In this document: one piece after another, positions 7,799 to 17,941 of the stretch
How the letters are laid out: every line of letters starts with the position of its first letter
Numbering within the stretch: the first letter of the stretch is position 1
Source of the DNA: Agromyces albus
GTDB lineage: Bacteria; Actinomycetota; Actinomycetes; Actinomycetales; Microbacteriaceae
Length of the DNA: 64,000 nt
Direction: 5' to 3'
Assembly (NCBI RefSeq): GCF_030815405.1
Contig: NZ_JAUSWX010000001.1
Span: 4,030,001-4,094,000 of the forward strand
Translations under genes and position numbers: made by a program
The notes under the pieces: model-generated
The model's input: only the letters and a program-made list of their open reading frames with translations
Database searches by the model: none
What the model was told of the DNA's origin: nothing

Positions 7799-9307
7799 TC
7801 AGTTCGAGAGCAGCGGCCGCACCGCGGCGAAGCCGTGTCCAACCACGGTGGAAGTCGTGTCGTAGACCCGGACGGAGCCTGCGGCATCCGTGAATCGAGG
7901 CCATCCCGGGTCGCCGTTCGTGACGAACGCGACCGCGCCGCCGTGCACCTCGTCGGCGAGTGCCTGAGGGGGCGCGTCGCCCGCGACCACGTCGACGCGC
8001 TCTCGGCATCGAGGCAATCGAAGAAGAACGGCACGTCGAGGCAGTGCACGGCCCGTCCCGATATCGGCGAGGCCCACGAGAAGCGGTACAGCCAGGTAGG
8101 TGCAGCGCCGCGGGCGCGGGCGATGCGGAGGGCGAGGGTGCGGAACAACCGATCTGTGAGGTAGCGGCCGACGACCGCGGCGCCGCCGAGCCTCGCGACG
8201 TCGCGATTCGCCGCGAGATAGGGCGAACGGGCTGCGCGCTCGAGCCCAGCCCTGCCGAGCAGGAACCGCGCGGGAACGAAACGGAGCTTGCCCTTCGCGC
8301 CGTCGAGGATCGTCGAGAACTCGTCGTCGGTCGCGCCGAGCACGAGGGGCTTGTCGGCCCCGATGCCCGCGGCGATCGCGTCGACCGTGGGCATCGGCAC
8401 GACGTCGCCGTCGATCACCGGGCCGAACTCGAGCCCGCCGACGATGAACCGGCGCAGCTCGTCGAAGGGGCTGCCGCCCTGCTCGCGAGCGCTCAGCTCG
8501 CCCTGCACCTCGCGGAGACGCTCCTCGCTCAGCGCAGAGAAGCCAGCACGCGTCGGTTCGACGCCGGCGGCCTCGGCGAGGCGGCGGCCGAACGCCTCGG
8601 CGCGCTCGAGGGTGACGTCGGCCGCCACGCCCGAGATGCTGTAGACGCCCGCGAAGAGCGGCTGGGCGCGCGGCATGCCGAGCAAGGTGAGCACGGCCCC
8701 GCCGCCGGCCGATTGTCCGACGATGGTGACGCGTTCGGGGTCGCCGCCGAACGACGCGATGTTGTCGCGCACCCATTCGAGGGCGAGCAGCCAGTCGAGC
8801 ACAGCGCGGTTCATCGGGGCATCCGCGATCCAGCCGAAGCCGTCGAAGCCGAGCCGGTAGGAGATCGAGACCGTCACGACGCCGTCGCGGTTGAACGCGG
8901 CGCCGTCGTACCACGGGCTCGCGGGGGAGCCCGCGAAATAGCCGCCGCCGTGGATGTAGACGAGCACCGGGAGCGCAGCAGCCGTCGAGGCATCCGTCGC
9001 CGGGGGCCGGCGTGAACACGTTGACGTTGAGCGTCGACTCGCCGGGAATCGACGGCTCGGGGATGAACGTCACGCCGGGGTCGCCGCGCTGCGCGGTCGC
9101 GCCGTACTCGAGCGCGTCGCGCACGCCGTGCCACGTGCGGTGCGGCACGGGAGCCGCGAAGCGCAGCTCGCCGACGGGCGGCTCGGCGAAGGGAATGCCC
9201 AGGAACGCCGCCGAGCGGTGGCCCGCGGCATCCGCGCGCCAACGGCCGCGCACGCGGCCCGCCGTGATGTCGACCTCGACGGTCGTGTCGGTTCCGGTCA
9301 GCGGCAT
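7799..9307 (-). pseudogene. type-B carboxylesterase/lipase, two frameshifts
   Basis: This is a type-B carboxylesterase broken into three reading-frame pieces. The N-terminal piece (GRWRAD, LGIPFAEPPVGELRF, STLNVNVFTP) reads from 9307. Near 9000-9006 the frame shifts by one base at a run of five G. The central piece carries VYIHGGGYF, the nucleophile motif GQSAGGGAV and the acid region. Near 8000-8004 a CTCTC dinucleotide run returns it to the first frame, which reads on to the stop (DVVAGDAPPQALADEVHGG). The two shifts cancel, and every expected block is present in order. The gene may be a recent pseudogene or an intact gene with two sequence errors. Intact length would be about 500 residues. 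Confidence 0.8.
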
Positions 9308-9397
9308 GTGCGATCCTCTCCTATCGCTCGCGGCGCAATGACGAGCCGCGACAGTTGCATCATATGTTCGGCCCTTCGTCGGGCACGCCCGGCGTGA

Positions 9398-10471
9398 TCA
9401 GCCGCGGCGCGGATGTGCCTTGAAGAAGTCCCATATCAGCGACGACGCGTTGATCTCACGCGTCACCGCGCCCAGCCCGAACTGGTCGAGCGGCACGTCG
9501 GTGCCGGGCCAGGTGTGGCCGCCGCCGGCGACCTCATAGAGCACGACATCGGCGCGGCTGGCGCACTCGGTCCACGAGTATGCGACGACCGACTCGCTCA
9601 CCGAGGTCGTCGTGGGACCCACGCGGCACCCGTTCAGGCTCGCCCACGTCGAGGCGGCCGTCTGCACGGTGTAGCCCCAGCGGGGGTCGGCGTTGCCCTG
9701 ATACGGATTGATGAAATCGTCCGTTCCGTGGAATGTCAAGACGGAAACCGGGTGCTCCGGATCGCACGTCCCCGGCTCGGGTTTGGAGAGGTCGGCCGCA
9801 TCGGGCCGGCCGGCACGCAGACCTGCGACCGGGGCGATCGCGGCGAAGACATCAGAGGCATCGCATGCCAGCGCAGAGGCCATGCGGCCGCCGCCTGAGA
9901 ACCCGGTCGCGTACACGCGACGGTCGTCGATGCATCCGGCCGTGTCGAGTTGGTCCACCACCGCGGTGAGGAACCCCACGTCGTCGCGCGAGCCTGCTGG
10001 TGGGTAGGTGCCGGAGGTCAGCGGCACGCCGGGCACGTTCCATGCCCAGTTGCCGTCGGGCAGGGTCTGCGGGAACGCGATGTCGCCCGTCGGCGTGGCC
10101 ACGATGAAGCCCTCCGCGTCGGCGAGCGACTCCAGGTCGGAGATATCGGCCTGTGTCGTGGCGTTGTTGTTCGAGCCGTGAAGATCGAGGACCAACGGCA
10201 GGCTGCGGCGTACAGGCGCGTCAGGAACGTGCACACGTACGGCAAAGCTCTCTCCCTCGAAGGCGACGTCGAAGATCGAGGTGCCTGCGGGGATGACTCG
10301 AACGCACGCGCTCCCCGTGCTGGCCGGGATACCCGCTGGCTCGGAGGCCTGGGCGGCGGGCACTCCAAGCGAGCTGATGGCGAAGGTCGAGATAGCAGCG
10401 AAGCCAAGGAGCATCCTGACTGGCTGAGCGGATGCATGCGTGGTTCGGGGGCGATCGGGCATCTCAGGCAA
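9398..10471 (-). CDS. secreted PHB-depolymerase/feruloyl-esterase family protein
   Basis: A 357-residue exported serine esterase (Esterase_PHB/LpqC type). A signal peptide is visible: arginine-rich start, hydrophobic core at about 19-38, and A-Q-A-S cleavage region near 40-43. The mature part has the oxyanion element LDLHGSNNN at 95-103, nucleophile Ser192 in GFSGGG, acid Asp251/252 in HGTDDF and base His in GGGHTWPG near 318. Likely substrates are short polyesters or feruloyl/acetyl esters of plant polysaccharides. The TTG at 10471 is favoured because AGGAG lies five bases before it. An ATG at 10462 is the alternative. A perfect palindrome sits 26 bases upstream. Confidence 0.85.
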   Translation of the reverse strand: MPEMPDRPRTTHASAQPVRMLLGFAAISTFAISSLGVPAAQASEPAGIPASTGSACVRVIPAGTSIFDVAFEGESFAVRVHVPDAPVRRSLPLVLDLHGSNNNATTQADISDLESLADAEGFIVATPTGDIAFPQTLPDGNWAWNVPGVPLTSGTYPPAGSRDDVGFLTAVVDQLDTAGCIDDRRVYATGFSGGGRMASALACDASDVFAAIAPVAGLRAGRPDAADLSKPEPGTCDPEHPVSVLTFHGTDDFINPYQGNADPRWGYTVQTAASTWASLNGCRVGPTTTSVSESVVAYSWTECASRADVVLYEVAGGGHTWPGTDVPLDQFGLGAVTREINASSLIWDFFKAHPRRG

Positions 10472-10497
10472 TGGGACTCCTTTGTCCGATGTGACAG

Positions 10498-10525
10498 TAA
10501 ATACCGAGCGCCCGCTCGGTATTTA
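10498..10525. promoter_or_regulatory. perfect 28-bp palindrome, TetR-type operator
   Basis: Two 13-base arms, TAAATACCGAGCG and its exact reverse complement CGCTCGGTATTTA, flank a CC centre. Sequences of the form ACCGAGCGCTCGGT are characteristic operators of TetR/AcrR repressors. The site lies 26 bases upstream of the start of the secreted esterase gene, where a bound repressor would block transcription. No TetR gene is adjacent, so the repressor must be encoded elsewhere. Confidence 0.75.
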
Positions 10526-10617
10526 CGGACCCTATCTTTCCGCGGCCTAGTCTGTCCAGTGCTCGGCTGTGCTGTCGAAGTGTCGTCGTTCCCTGGATTG
10601 CCGTTCGGCCGCGCCGG

Positions 10618-10989
10618 CTATGCCTTGATCTCCTGCTCGACGCGTCGCGCTCGCCTGATCAGGAGCGCGCCGCCAACGACTGCGGACAGGCTGACCACGA
10701 GCACGAGCGTGGAATCGAACCGGTAATTGTGGATCGTCTGCGGCCCAAAGGCATCACCGGGAACGTCGTAGGTGCAATCAAGCCCCAACGGGAAAAGCGT
10801 GGCATGACCGGAAACGTCGGTGCCCTCGTGAAACGGGCCACCACTTGCCGGATAAGGGGCGCTAAGGCACTGGATGGTCGGAACATTCCAACCGTCGTGA
10901 ATCCAACCCGTGGCGAGCGTCAGCACGGCAATCGGCACGAAAAGGATAATCGCGACCCACCCGAGCACCCTGCCAATACGCGATCTCAC
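10618..10989 (-). CDS. small two-TM membrane protein
   Basis: A 123-residue protein of unknown function. One hydrophobic segment at about residues 9-28 and a second at about 95-114 flank a roughly 65-residue loop with two cysteines (IQCLSAP and LDCTYDV) that could form a disulfide outside the membrane. A basic RRARR cluster follows the second helix. No family was recognised. The GTG at 10989 was selected because the hydrophobic segment starts soon after it and the upstream frame has no better start. It is divergent from the cupin/aldo-keto reductase pair. Confidence 0.6.
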   Translation of the reverse strand: MRSRIGRVLGWVAIILFVPIAVLTLATGWIHDGWNVPTIQCLSAPYPASGGPFHEGTDVSGHATLFPLGLDCTYDVPGDAFGPQTIHNYRFDSTLVLVVSLSAVVGGALLIRRARRVEQEIKA

Positions 10990-11184
10990 GAGGATGAGCT
11001 GAGAGCGCCACGCAACACTGATCAGGGTCGGTGGGGTGTGCTGGCAGCGGAGCGCGGCATCCGGCGTTCCGCAATCGAACGAGAGGTGTTCTGGCAGGGC
11101 ATCCCTCTTGCGCTTTCGCCGGCGTATCGTCGGTCGCGATCGCAGCATGCGGTGAACGTGCCGCCGCGAAGCAGAGGAGCGCCG

Positions 11185-12583
<1,399 letters not shown>

Positions 12584-12718
12584 CGCGGATGCTTCTGGGC
12601 CGATGCCACGCTCGTCGAGCAGCTCTTCGGCCAGCAGCCAGTCGATCGGCTCGGCGGTCTCGCACGCGGAATCCGTCCGCGGGAACCATGGCGGTCAAGC
12701 GTAGCGGTGCCGCGGGCG

Positions 12719-13225
12719 CTAGGCCGAAGCCACGGCTCGCTCCATGCAGACGAGGCGAGGCCGCTCATCCCACGACGGTACGCGGATGAATCCCCGCGAG
12801 AGGTACAGCAGCATCGCGTCACTTCGCCAGTCCCATACCGAGAGGCGCAATGGCCCCGGATGCTCCTGCAGCACGGTGTCGAGGAGCGTGGATCCGACAC
12901 CGTGCCCACGTGCACCCGGGTCAGCCCAGAGACGCTTGATCTCCGTCGCGCCCTCGGCTCTCTTGAGCACCGCGACGCCGACAGCGGTGGAGGCCAGCTC
13001 CGCCAGGTACACCGACGACCCCGCGTACGCCGCATCCGGATTCTCGGCCTCCGCCCGGTAGCTCGCTGGGAGCTCGTCATTGTCGCTGGGCGCGCCGGGC
13101 AAGTGCGCCGCCTTCTCCCGCTCCGTCTGGCGCAAGTAGGCCTCGACGAGACGCCCCACCTCCGCTGAATCTTCGCCGCCCAGGATGGCCCGGCGAACGA
13201 GGGGGCGAGTCGAGATCGGGCGCAC
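12719..13225 (-). CDS. GNAT family N-acetyltransferase
   Basis: A 168-residue acetyltransferase. The acetyl-CoA site is the motif A sequence RLWADPGARGHGVGSTLL (R/Q-x-x-G-x-G/A) at about residues 113-130. A C-terminal strand YLSRGFIRVPSW matches motif B. The N-terminal helix region is divergent, so the acceptor is unknown. The start is the GTG at 13225. It is convergent with the aldo-keto reductase across a 135-base gap that shows no confident feature. Confidence 0.85.
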   Translation of the reverse strand: MRPISTRPLVRRAILGGEDSAEVGRLVEAYLRQTEREKAAHLPGAPSDNDELPASYRAEAENPDAAYAGSSVYLAELASTAVGVAVLKRAEGATEIKRLWADPGARGHGVGSTLLDTVLQEHPGPLRLSVWDWRSDAMLLYLSRGFIRVPSWDERPRLVCMERAVASA

Positions 13226-13418
13226 TCCTCATTTTCGCACCGCACCGGCATCGAGCTGCGAGTTGGGCCGGGGGCACACGCCCAGCTGTCGGCCGTGACT
13301 CCGCCGCTGATGCTGAAATCGCATCAGTGGCGGAGTCACGCGCACGGGTGTCGAATTCGACGCTTGCCGTTCGTCGTGTGTGTGACGGATGATTCGCCAC
13401 ATCGATAGGAGAGCACTC

Positions 13419-13760
13419 ATGCAGTACATGCTGTTGATCTACGGCAACGAAGAAGCGTGGAACGATCTGGCCACGAACGGCCAGGAGGCGCTGGATGCCG
13501 CCCACCGCGAGGTGTTCGCAGAGCTCACCGCTTCCGGCGAGCTCGTCCTCTCCAACGAGCTCAGCCCGACCGACGCGAAGGTCGTGCGACGCGCCGACGA
13601 TCGCGTGCTCGTCACCGACGGGCCGTTCACCGAGTCGAAGGAGATGATCGGGGGGTTCTACATCGTCGAGGTCGACGCACTCGACCGGGCGATCGAGATC
13701 GCGGGAAAGCTCGAGGAGACGACGTTCTCGCAAGTGGAGGTCCGTGCTCTGATGCACTGA
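13419..13760 (+). CDS. YCII-related (DGPF) family protein
   Basis: A 113-residue protein with the family start MQYMLLIYG and the hallmark V-T-D-G-P-F-T-E-S-K-E segment followed by GGFYIVEVD. YCII/DGPF proteins form small ferredoxin-like dimers with a His-Asp pair, and their function is not settled. In actinobacteria many are encoded beside sigma factors, but no such neighbour is present here. The ATG at 13419 follows TAGGAGAG and is preferred to a start 30 bases upstream. Confidence 0.9.
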   Translation: MQYMLLIYGNEEAWNDLATNGQEALDAAHREVFAELTASGELVLSNELSPTDAKVVRRADDRVLVTDGPFTESKEMIGGFYIVEVDALDRAIEIAGKLEETTFSQVEVRALMH

Positions 13761-13799
13761 GGCGGCTCGGCCATCGGACGGCGACCATAGGCTTTTCTC

Positions 13800-14306
13800 G
13801 TGTCCATTTCCATCCGTCCCATTGCGCCTGACGATTACCTGGCGGTCGAGTCGATTGAGAACGCCGCCGATCAGATGCTCATCGATCGGCTGAGCCCTGA
13901 GGGTTGGGAGCCCGCTCCGTCTGGCTTGTCGAGAGCGTCGGAGCCCGGGTTCGTCTTGGTGGCGGAGGAGACCGAGGCAGGCAGCATCGTCGGGTTCGTG
14001 CACGTTCTTGAGATTGACGGGAACGCTCACTTGGAGCAGATTTCGGTGCTTCCTCAGGCTGGCCGACGTGGCTACGGACGGAGTCTCGTCGAAGCCGCGA
14101 TGGATGAGAGTCGTCGTCGCGGGTATGAACAGTTGAGTCTGCGGACCTACGCCGACGTGCCCTGGAACGCACCGTTCTACGCACGCGTCGGCTTCGTCGA
14201 AACCGAGCCCGCAACCGACTTCCATAAGTTCCTCGTCGAGGTGGAGGACCGACTCGGGCTTGCTCGGTACGGGCGACGTGTTCAGATGACCGCAGCGCTC
14301 CGGTAG
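13800..14306 (+). CDS. GNAT family N-acetyltransferase
   Basis: A 168-residue acetyltransferase. Motif A is EQISVLPQAGRRGYGRSLVEAA at about residues 80-101, with the Q-A-G-R-R-G-Y-G pyrophosphate loop. Motif B lies in FYARVGFVE. A repeated RRRGY run follows motif A. It is unlike the other two GNAT genes in this window beyond the motif, so they are not recent duplicates. The start is GTG at 13800. The acceptor substrate is unknown. Confidence 0.85.
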   Translation: MSISIRPIAPDDYLAVESIENAADQMLIDRLSPEGWEPAPSGLSRASEPGFVLVAEETEAGSIVGFVHVLEIDGNAHLEQISVLPQAGRRGYGRSLVEAAMDESRRRGYEQLSLRTYADVPWNAPFYARVGFVETEPATDFHKFLVEVEDRLGLARYGRRVQMTAALR

Positions 14307-14314
14307 CAGACGAA

Positions 14315-14686
14315 CTAAGGGGTCGGCCGCGCGTCGAAGGCGTCGCGGGCTTGCTGCACCTGATCGAAGTATTGCTCTGCCCAAAGGCCGAGTGCCCCCA
14401 ACGGCTCCGAGAGGGTTCGCCCGAGCGCGGTCAGTTCGTACTCCACTCGCGGAGGCATCTCCGCAAACGCAATCCGGGTGACGATGCCGTCCCGCTCGAG
14501 ATCTCGCAGCGTATCCGTGAGCACTTTGCCGCTGATGCCGGCCACTCTCGTGCGCAGCTCACCGAACCGCATCCGCCGCTCGCTGAGGGCGATCACGATC
14601 ATCGCGGTCCACTTGTTCGCGATTCTCGCCAGCGACGTCCGCGACGGGCACGTGGCCAACATCACATCCCAAACCGGTGCCGCCAC
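14315..14686 (-). CDS. HxlR family transcriptional regulator
   Basis: A 123-residue winged-helix regulator. After a short N-terminus with the single cysteine common in HxlR proteins (ATCPSR), the sequence follows the family pattern: IANKWTAMIV, RRMRFGELRTRVAGISGKVLTDTLRDLERDGIV, then the PPRVEYELTALG wing. Many HxlR members sense aldehydes or oxidants through that cysteine. It is divergent from the SnoaL-like gene at 14772, and two dyad repeats occupy the shared space. The start is a GTG. Confidence 0.9.
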   Translation of the reverse strand: MAAPVWDVMLATCPSRTSLARIANKWTAMIVIALSERRMRFGELRTRVAGISGKVLTDTLRDLERDGIVTRIAFAEMPPRVEYELTALGRTLSEPLGALGLWAEQYFDQVQQARDAFDARPTP

Positions 14687-14699
14687 ATCTTTCCCTTTA

Positions 14700-14732
14700 G
14701 TTACGTTGAGGTAACAGGTTACCGACTGTAAC
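14700..14732. promoter_or_regulatory. tandem dyad operators for HxlR regulator
   Basis: Two inverted repeats stand in tandem: GTTAC (14700-14704) six bases from GTAAC (14711-14715), and GTTAC (14718-14722) five bases from GTAAC (14728-14732). They occupy the centre of the 85-base divergent space, so a bound HxlR dimer pair could control both directions. The assignment rests on symmetry and position. Confidence 0.6.
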
Positions 14733-14771
14733 CATTTGGGCTACCTCGTCCACACTCGAAGGAGAACCCAG

Positions 14772-15173
14772 ATGACCGACCAGAACCCCGCAGCCGTCGC
14801 AACCCGCTATTTCGATGCGCTTGCCGACGGTGACGTTCCCGCAGCGATGGCGCTCCTCAGCCCCGATGTCGTCTGGCATCAGCCCGGCGCGAACCGCTTC
14901 TCGGGCGACCACCATGGACTGGACGGGGTAGGTGCGCTCCTCGGTCAAATGATGGAGGTGAGCGGGGGAACCTTCCAGCTCGCCGTTACGGGCCCGGCGA
15001 TGGTCAACGGCAACCTCGTTGCCGTCCCGGTGCGTTTCACCGGTCAACGTGAGAGCGTCGCCATGGACATGACCGGCATCGACCTGCTCACCATCGCTGA
15101 CGGCGCGATCGCTGCAGTGCACCTGTTCTCCGAGGACGGGTCTGCCGAGGACCGCTTCTGGGACGCTCCCTGA
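14772..15173 (+). CDS. SnoaL-like/NTF2-fold polyketide-cyclase-type protein
   Basis: A 133-residue NTF2-like protein of the SnoaL/ketosteroid-isomerase type. The N-terminal helix ATRYFDALADGD, the strand PDVVWHQPGANRFSGDHHGLDG and the C-terminal DLLTIADGAIAAVHLFSED follow the family order. Many such proteins are small hydrolases, isomerases or ligand carriers. Its position opposite an HxlR regulator suggests stress- or aldehyde-induced expression. GGAGA precedes the ATG at 14772. Confidence 0.85.
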   Translation: MTDQNPAAVATRYFDALADGDVPAAMALLSPDVVWHQPGANRFSGDHHGLDGVGALLGQMMEVSGGTFQLAVTGPAMVNGNLVAVPVRFTGQRESVAMDMTGIDLLTIADGAIAAVHLFSEDGSAEDRFWDAP

Positions 15174-15241
15174 CAATCGCTCCATGGCGATCATCTCCTG
15201 CCGCCACAACGAGCGATCAGCCGTTGCGTACGCTTGGAGGC

Positions 15242-15463
15242 ATGGGCAAAGAGGACGATCGCGAGCCAGAGCAGGAGTCGGATGCTGCTCCCGAGAAGGA
15301 GCCCCCGTACCAGGCGCTCTTTCCCAACCTGGACCGGATGTCGCGATCCTCGTTCAGAAAGGGCACGATCAGTCGCCGTCGCATCAACCGATCCCTCGCC
15401 ATCTTCGCGCTGATACTGGTCGTCGTGCTCGCGGTCATCTTCCTTCCGCAGCTCCTGAGCTGA
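15242..15463 (+). CDS. small single-TM protein
   Basis: A 73-residue protein of unknown function. The first 40 residues are highly charged and acidic, residues 44-52 are basic (RRRINRS), and the last 20 residues form one hydrophobic helix ending two residues before the C-terminus. This tail-anchored layout with positive residues before the helix predicts the soluble part inside the cell. No family was recognised. It sits 14 bases before the HAD gene on the same strand. Confidence 0.6.
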   Translation: MGKEDDREPEQESDAAPEKEPPYQALFPNLDRMSRSSFRKGTISRRRINRSLAIFALILVVVLAVIFLPQLLS

Positions 15464-15477
15464 CAAGCAGCGATCAC

Positions 15478-16113
15478 ATGACGCCGCCATCGAGCGCCGT
15501 GCTCTTCGATGTTGACGGCACGCTCGTCGACGCCGTCGCGAACCAGCGGCGCATCTGGGCTGCATGGTCGGAGCGATTCGGGCTCGACGGCGACGAGGTC
15601 TATGCCCTCGCGCTGCGCACGCGACCCGTCGACACGGTGGCCGAGTTGCTCCCGCAAGCCGAGAGGGCTGGCGCGCTCGCGCACTTCGACGACCTCGAAG
15701 ATGACGACGTGCGCGACGGCCTCTACACGGCGTTCCATGGTGCCGAGCGGATGCTGCGCGCCCTCGACGCCGGGCGGTGCGCGCTCGTGACCGCCAATCT
15801 CCGCCAGCGCGTCGAGGGCCGGTTCCGCAGGCTCGGCCTCCCCGTGCCGGCGGTCATCGTGGACGCCGAGACCACGGCTCGAGGCAAGCCGCATCCCGAT
15901 CCCTACCTTGCGGCCGCCGCGGCGCTCGGGGTCGATCCCGCCCGCTGCCTCGTCGTGGAGGACTCACCCTCCGGCGTCGCCGCCGGGCTCGCTGCCGGCA
16001 TGACGGTGTGGAGCGTGAACGGCGCGGCCCCGGTCGCCGGCGCTCACCGGCATTTCCCGACCCTCGAGGATGCTGCCCCCGACGTGATCGCGTTCGCGGC
16101 GAGCCTCGGCTGA
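15478..16113 (+). CDS. HAD superfamily hydrolase, phosphoglycolate-phosphatase-like
   Basis: A 211-residue haloacid-dehalogenase-type phosphatase. Motif I is F-D-V-D-G-T-L-V at about residues 9-16 with both catalytic aspartates, motif II lies in CALVTANLR, motif III is the lysine of RGKPHPDPY, and motif IV is VVEDSPSGVAAG. The helical cap between motifs I and II places it in subfamily IA, close to Gph/YqaB-like sugar phosphatases. The substrate is unknown. Its last 150 bases overlap the 3' end of the DJ-1/PfpI-like gene on the other strand. Confidence 0.9.
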   Translation: MTPPSSAVLFDVDGTLVDAVANQRRIWAAWSERFGLDGDEVYALALRTRPVDTVAELLPQAERAGALAHFDDLEDDDVRDGLYTAFHGAERMLRALDAGRCALVTANLRQRVEGRFRRLGLPVPAVIVDAETTARGKPHPDPYLAAAAALGVDPARCLVVEDSPSGVAAGLAAGMTVWSVNGAAPVAGAHRHFPTLEDAAPDVIAFAASLG

Positions 16114-17411
16114 ACCGCCGCGCACGCCCGCCCGCCGCACCAGCGCGAACACCCCGAGCGCCGCGAGCACTCCGCCCGCGGCGAGGCCGACGAACCGCAG
16201 CGTCTCCGTCCATGGCCAGGCCGGCCCGCTGAGGGCCAGGTCGTCGATGGGGTACTCGAGCACTTTCGCCGCCCACTGCGCCGTCGAGACATCCGTGATG
16301 CGTGCGAGATCCTGCAGCGCGCCGTCGTACGGGAATCCTTGACCGTTGTGCAGATACTCCGGCTCGGGCCCGGCGACTGCGTCGTGCGCGGGCGTGCCGG
16401 GCACGACGAGACGGTCGAGACCGGCCGCCGTCTCGGCCCTCGGAATGAACGTGAGGCCGTGGCGTGACCGCACCGGTCCCGCGCCAACGGCGACGGTGCC
16501 GACCGCGAGCGACTCGCCGTATGTGTCGAACACCGAGGCCAGCTCGATCTCCCCGACACCCTCAGTGAGGAGTACGCCGACGGTAGGCCGGTCCCAGCCG
16601 AACGCCGTGTTGAAGGCTACGACGGCGTCGGCTGGCCCGAGCCCCGACTGCTCCATTCGAGCCGGGCCGCCCGGGTGGTGGTGCCGCCACCCGATCGCCT
16701 GGGCTGCGTCGGCTGCGGCATCCGCTCCGATGAGTCGTTCGACGACGTGCAGCGTGCCATCGATGCCCGACAGCACGCCCGCCGTGCTGATGACTCCGCC
16801 ATCGTCGACGTACCTCGTGCCGCGCACCCACCCGACGGCCGGGTACCGTCCTTCGAATTCGTCGATCCGCAGCCAGTGCGCGGTGGCCCGGTGCCCGTCG
16901 AGGAGCCCCGCCGAGGCGAGCACTCCGGCCCCGTTGCAGACGCTGAGGAGCAGTGCCCCGCGGCTCGCCTGGGTGGCGAGCCAATCGGTGACGGGCTTCG
17001 TCGTCGGCTGGCCGACGTCGGGCATGGCGGGAACCACGACGACGTCCGCCGGCCCATCGAGCATGTGCTCGAGGTCGGCGAAGGTGAGGGCGGGCACGAG
17101 ATCGAGCCCGCCGGTCAGCGGAACCGGGTGCGCCTCGAATGCCACGGTGTAGACGTTGAACGCGCCCGTGGTGGCGAGGATCTCGTAGGGCGCGAGCGTA
17201 TCCGACACGACGGCGCCCCGCTCTCCCACCACGACGACCGCGGTCGGCTTGGCCGGATCATGCGTTACCGATGCGGGCGTGGCGGATGCGCCTCGGTGCG
17301 GGGCACGTTGAGAGCCAGCGCACCGACGACGGCGGGCGCGCCCAGGGCGGCGGGAAGCGCCAGCGCGGCGAGCACGAGCACGACGATCTTGAGGACGGTG
17401 CGCACGGTCAC
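15964..17411 (-). pseudogene. membrane DJ-1/PfpI (GATase1-like) protein, frameshifted
   Basis: The N-terminal piece begins at GTG 17411, which overlaps the preceding TGA. It encodes a signal-anchor helix at residues 3-30, then runs off frame near 17285-17295 (a GCGC dinucleotide beside GCATCC). The other frame continues with THDPAKPTAVVVVGERG, a first DJ-1 fold with nucleophile Cys in LLLSVCNGAG, a second GATase1-like part (FTFIP region, LVVPGTP) and a C-terminal transmembrane helix (FVGLAAGGVLAALGVFALV). Intact length would be about 480 residues. Alternatively a shorter protein starts at GTG 17232, but this would cut into the first strand of the fold. The last 150 bases are antisense to the HAD gene. 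Confidence 0.7.
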
Positions 17412-17803
17412 CACCCGTACTCGCGTCGGCGGCGCAGCATCGCGACGAGCATCGCCGGGACCATCAGCACGTGGCCGGCCGTCATGAGCGCCATGGCGGG
17501 CATCGCCCCCGCCCAGTGGAACGGCAGTAGCACCAGGAACGGCAGGTACATCGCGACGAACATCTCGGCGATGGCGGCGAGCCCGTGGCCGCGGATGCGC
17601 ATCCACACGGCCATGCCGAGCGACATGTTCGTGGCCATCACCAGCACGTGCGTGGTGACGTTCTCGCTGAGCCCCGGCCACGCGAACGACCAGATCGGCT
17701 CGAGCACGACCATGCCCACCACCATGGCGATCACCATCTCGAGTGCGTGTTGCGCGAACCGCAGCGCCGGGTGCCGGCGGACGGTCGCCTCTTGGTGGTT
17801 CAT
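17408..17803 (-). CDS. four-TM membrane protein of unknown function
   Basis: A 131-residue hydrophobic protein. Four helices are visible at about residues 17-38, 48-63, 68-90 and 98-120, rich in methionine (MVIAMVVGMVVLEPIW, MATNMSLGMAVWM). No family was recognised with certainty. It ends in a four-base GTGA overlap with the DJ-1/PfpI-like gene, so the two are translationally coupled and probably act together at the membrane. The ATG at 17803 was chosen because the upstream 51 bases encode no conserved-looking segment. Confidence 0.7.
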   Translation of the reverse strand: MNHQEATVRRHPALRFAQHALEMVIAMVVGMVVLEPIWSFAWPGLSENVTTHVLVMATNMSLGMAVWMRIRGHGLAAIAEMFVAMYLPFLVLLPFHWAGAMPAMALMTAGHVLMVPAMLVAMLRRRREYGW

Positions 17804-17941
17804 CTCTACTCCTCGTGACTCACGTTCGGACACACGAAATCCTCGGCGGAGCACAGGGGTGCCGTCAGGTGCCGAAGGTCATGCCTCGGGTCATGTTCCG
17901 GGGTGGCCGGTGACCCGGTGACACCGTCGGTGTCCGGCCGG

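Noticed and set aside
6931..8967. A 678-residue esterase-SDR fusion protein
   Set aside because: The frame joins the central part of a frameshifted carboxylesterase to a complete SDR. The linking region reads as Arg/Ser/Pro-rich out-of-frame sequence, and the SDR has its own ATG at 7716.
12590..12710. A coding-like minus-strand stretch with IDWLLAEELLDERGIG in the gap after the aldo/keto reductase
   Set aside because: It has no start codon of its own, continues into antisense of the reductase, and could not be assigned to a family. It may be a gene relic, but the evidence is too thin to annotate.
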